Below the pieces are notes generated by a model that was given only the letters and a program-made list of their open reading frames with translations, ran no database searches and was not told the DNA's origin. A DNA stretch of 64,000 nucleotides. It comes from Cyanobacteria bacterium SZAS-4 (lineage in GTDB: Bacteria > Cyanobacteriota > Vampirovibrionia > Obscuribacterales > Obscuribacteraceae). The DNA lies in contig JAFEAT010000011.1 in assembly GCA_018266255.1 (NCBI GenBank), forward strand, positions 103,003 to 167,002, given 5' to 3'. The translations under genes were made by a program, and so were the position numbers. This document shows positions 62,067 to 64,000 of the stretch, piece after piece; within the stretch, counting starts at the first letter, position 1; each line of letters starts with the position of its first letter.

Positions 62067-62964
62067 GATACTTGCTCCTGTGTTCGACTTGAGTTTTTGA
62101 TCTTCTGACTTTGGCAGCTGGTGTCGGCATTGTGGATGAACGTTGAACTTTGCCCGTCTTTCTCTTTTCAAGTAAGCACAGCATGGCCAGGTCGCTCATC
62201 TTGCCACCACCTTGAGCTGCAGCGCGCTCCATCCACTTCACTGCTTTCCGTCGATCTTGTGGAACTCCGTTACCTCGACAATAGCGGAGGGCTAATTGAA
62301 GTTGCGCCTGGGCGTCTGCGTTTTTTGCCGCAGCGACGTAGAACTTTTCTGACTTGCGTACATCCTGCACCACATTGTCACCGCGCTCATACATCTGAGC
62401 TAATGCGATCAACGCCTGGTTGTGATTCTGATTGGCCGCCATACGCAACCAGTAAATGCCGAGAAAGACATCGTGAATCGGATAGTCGCTATCAAGGTAC
62501 ATTAGCGCTAGATTATATTGCGACTGGGCAATACCACTTGCTGCGGCGCGTTGATACCACTGAAATGCCTCTTTCAAATTGCGTTCTACACCGAGTCCGA
62601 ATTCATGCATAACACCCAGTTCATTTTCGGCTTCGTTTACGCCGTCGGTTGCTGCTTCCAAAAGCAATTCATGCGCCCGCTTCATTACTTCTGGAATACC
62701 GGATGCGACATGAATCTGCGCTAAAAACAATTTTGCATGTGGATCTCCACCCTTCGCGGCCTGGTTGAACCAGACTGCTGCCTTGTCATAGTTTTTTGTG
62801 TCTGGTGTCACAAATAGCAATCCCGCTTGATAGTGCAAGGCAGGGTCGCTGCTGGTGAGTGCTTTCTCTAGTACATGATTTTTTAGTGTTGATATGTGCT
62901 GCTTCGCGAGTTCTCGACGCATCTGCGATTCTCGCGCTTTTAGTCCGCCGTTTTCTCTAAACAT
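62059..62964 (-). CDS. Sel1-repeat protein
   Basis: A 301-residue protein made of about six Sel1 repeats of 36 residues (LHYQAGLLFVTPDTKNYDKAAVWFNQAAKGGDPHAKLFLAQ; EAFQWYQRAAASGIAQSQYNLALMYLD; KAVKWMERAAAQGGGKMSDLAML), ending in a basic tail (KVRRSKTQVEHRSKYHV). There is no signal peptide. ATG 62964 has GGAGGAG upstream, so the codon at 63030 is rejected. It is divergent from another Sel1 gene with related sequence, suggesting an old duplication with inversion. Confidence 0.85.
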   Translation of the reverse strand: MFRENGGLKARESQMRRELAKQHISTLKNHVLEKALTSSDPALHYQAGLLFVTPDTKNYDKAAVWFNQAAKGGDPHAKLFLAQIHVASGIPEVMKRAHELLLEAATDGVNEAENELGVMHEFGLGVERNLKEAFQWYQRAAASGIAQSQYNLALMYLDSDYPIHDVFLGIYWLRMAANQNHNQALIALAQMYERGDNVVQDVRKSEKFYVAAAKNADAQAQLQLALRYCRGNGVPQDRRKAVKWMERAAAQGGGKMSDLAMLCLLEKRKTGKVQRSSTMPTPAAKVRRSKTQVEHRSKYHV

Positions 62965-63289
62965 TGCTACTCCTCCTTGCTCGTTTCCGATGATGCTATT
63001 TTGCGCTTCACCACAAGTAGTGGCGCCCACATATTCGTCAATCGAATGATGTGGTTTTCGCCAATTGGATTCGTTGTAACGAGGATTTGCTTCGATTGGG
63101 TTTATTCCAATCGGACCGCTTCGACGGGTTTATGTTAATCGGGTTGTCCAATCCTTTATAGGCAGGTTCAATTTCAATTCAAAATTCGTAGATGGCGAAA
63201 ACACCAATCGAACTGTGGCAATTCTGGCGTATTGAGAATCTCCGCCGTATCGGAAGCTGAGATAGGAAATACTTTTGGAGGACTGGAAT
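62965..63289. other. Divergent promoter region between two Sel1 genes
   Basis: 325 bases with no accepted gene. It contains a perfect 7-bp inverted repeat, CGATTGG (63093-63099) with CCAATCG (63107-63113), plus several further copies of the CCAAT/ATTGG core nearby. It could be an operator shared by both genes. Confidence 0.45.
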
Positions 63290-64000
63290 ATGTCAATGCA
63301 AACCTTAATCGGAAACGATCATTCGGATCCGGAAACAAAAATAGTTGGAAATTTGCCGCGCTGTAAAAGCAAACTGTACTCGGGAAAGCCTGATGCTCTT
63401 CGTCGACGCACCATTTTGAGAGCATTAGCAGAGAAGGACGACAACGTTCAATTTCAAGCTGGACTGTTGTATCTGAACCCTTCTTTGATGAGACCAAATC
63501 ATGCGAAAGCTGCAACTTGGTTTCAGAAGTCGGCTCGCAATGGCAATGCGCAAGCTCAGTACAATTTGGGTCTGTTGCACATGTCAGGTAAGGGCGTAAA
63601 AAAGGATCTAAGTATTGCTCTGCACTGGTTTACGCTTGCTGCCAAAGGCGGAGTCGTTGAAGCGCAAAACAATTTAGGTGTCATGTATGAACGCGGTCTG
63701 GGCGTCGAAGCCGATACGAGCAAAGCTTTTTATTGGTTTGAATCTGCTGCGTTGAATGGATTGCCGAAGGCGCAATTCAACCTAGGCTCGATGTACTGCA
63801 TCGGAAAAGATGTGCAGCAAGATTCCGAATACGCCTTTATGTGGTTTCTCAAAGCCGCTAAACAAGGGCATCGAAAGGCTCAATTCAACGTCGCATACGC
63901 GTATGCCAACGGTGTTGGAGTGGCTGCGAATCCTTGGCAAGCCGAGCACTGGTTTGAACAACTGGCCAAAGAAGGAGATGCCAATTTCCAAATTGAACTA
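63290..64000 (+). CDS. Sel1-repeat protein, 3'-truncated by window
   Basis: An open frame from ATG 63290, preceded by GGAGG eight bases upstream, to the end of the window (237 codons seen, no stop). After a ~50-residue polar start come at least five Sel1 repeats, for example AATWFQKSARNGNAQAQYNLGLLHMS, AKGGVVEAQNNLGVMYERG and AALNGLPKAQFNLGSMY. There is no signal peptide. Sel1 solenoids bind proteins. The repeats are close in sequence to those of the divergent neighbour. Confidence 0.88.
   Translation, partial: MSMQTLIGNDHSDPETKIVGNLPRCKSKLYSGKPDALRRRTILRALAEKDDNVQFQAGLLYLNPSLMRPNHAKAATWFQKSARNGNAQAQYNLGLLHMSGKGVKKDLSIALHWFTLAAKGGVVEAQNNLGVMYERGLGVEADTSKAFYWFESAALNGLPKAQFNLGSMYCIGKDVQQDSEYAFMWFLKAAKQGHRKAQFNVAYAYANGVGVAANPWQAEHWFEQLAKEGDANFQIEL

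Overview
The window suggests a Gram-negative-type, aerobic bacterium with moderate GC. It encodes lipoproteins with lipoboxes, a TonB-like C-terminal domain, two RND efflux pumps with periplasmic adaptors, an L,D-transpeptidase and a cbb3-type oxidase. The many secreted TPR and Sel1 proteins, caspase-like proteases, a zinc-ribbon Ser/Thr kinase with TPRs and a CHASE2 histidine kinase would fit the Obscuribacterales (Vampirovibrionia/Melainabacteria, non-photosynthetic relatives of cyanobacteria). That placement is inference from gene content; no rRNA is present to confirm it. I found no tRNA, rRNA, CRISPR array or insertion sequence.

Layout. 1-9.4 kb: a 5'-truncated membrane protein with a long Ala/Gly/Ser-rich tail, a tandem cyclophilin-like lipoprotein, a CvfC-like Nfu_N/HEAT protein, and a caspase-like lipoprotein. 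9.4-19.2 kb: mixed housekeeping and small genes (ACT-domain protein, GNAT, two methyltransferases, TPR lipoprotein, CorA, VOC protein). At about 17.80 kb two broken genes abut: a CPA2 cation/proton antiporter lacking its 3' half and release factor 3 lacking its GTP-binding N-terminus. 19.4-22.5 kb: an alpha/beta hydrolase with a coiled-coil tail-anchored partner, a sterol-desaturase-family enzyme and a truncated tyrosine recombinase.

23.5-29.7 kb is a compact sulfur-oxidation/respiration operon: an exported persulfide-dioxygenase-like MBL protein with two rhodanese domains, a SorA-like molybdenum sulfite dehydrogenase, its cytochrome c, a single polypeptide joining CcoN-, CcoO- and CcoP-like parts of a cbb3 oxidase, and a 47-residue membrane peptide. 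Together they suggest a route from sulfane sulfur through sulfite to oxygen.

29.9-36.4 kb holds small secreted proteins, a TonB-C lipoprotein, hydrolases, GNAT, an aldo/keto reductase, a thioredoxin, a Sel1 protein and a histidine phosphatase. 36.4-47.5 kb carries two RND systems. The first is divergent from a GntR regulator and an adaptor, with two copies of a 12-bp palindrome overlying both promoters. The second is an adaptor-RND-DUF4239 operon. No TolC-type outer-membrane channel is seen.

47.7-61.9 kb is rich in signalling and proteolysis: the Ser/Thr kinase; an operon of metacaspase, a papain-like protein whose catalytic motifs lie in permuted order, and an AlkD-like DNA glycosylase; a divergent TPR-metzincin operon; and a CHASE2 histidine kinase/response regulator pair. 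62-64 kb has two divergent Sel1-repeat genes, the last cut by the window end.
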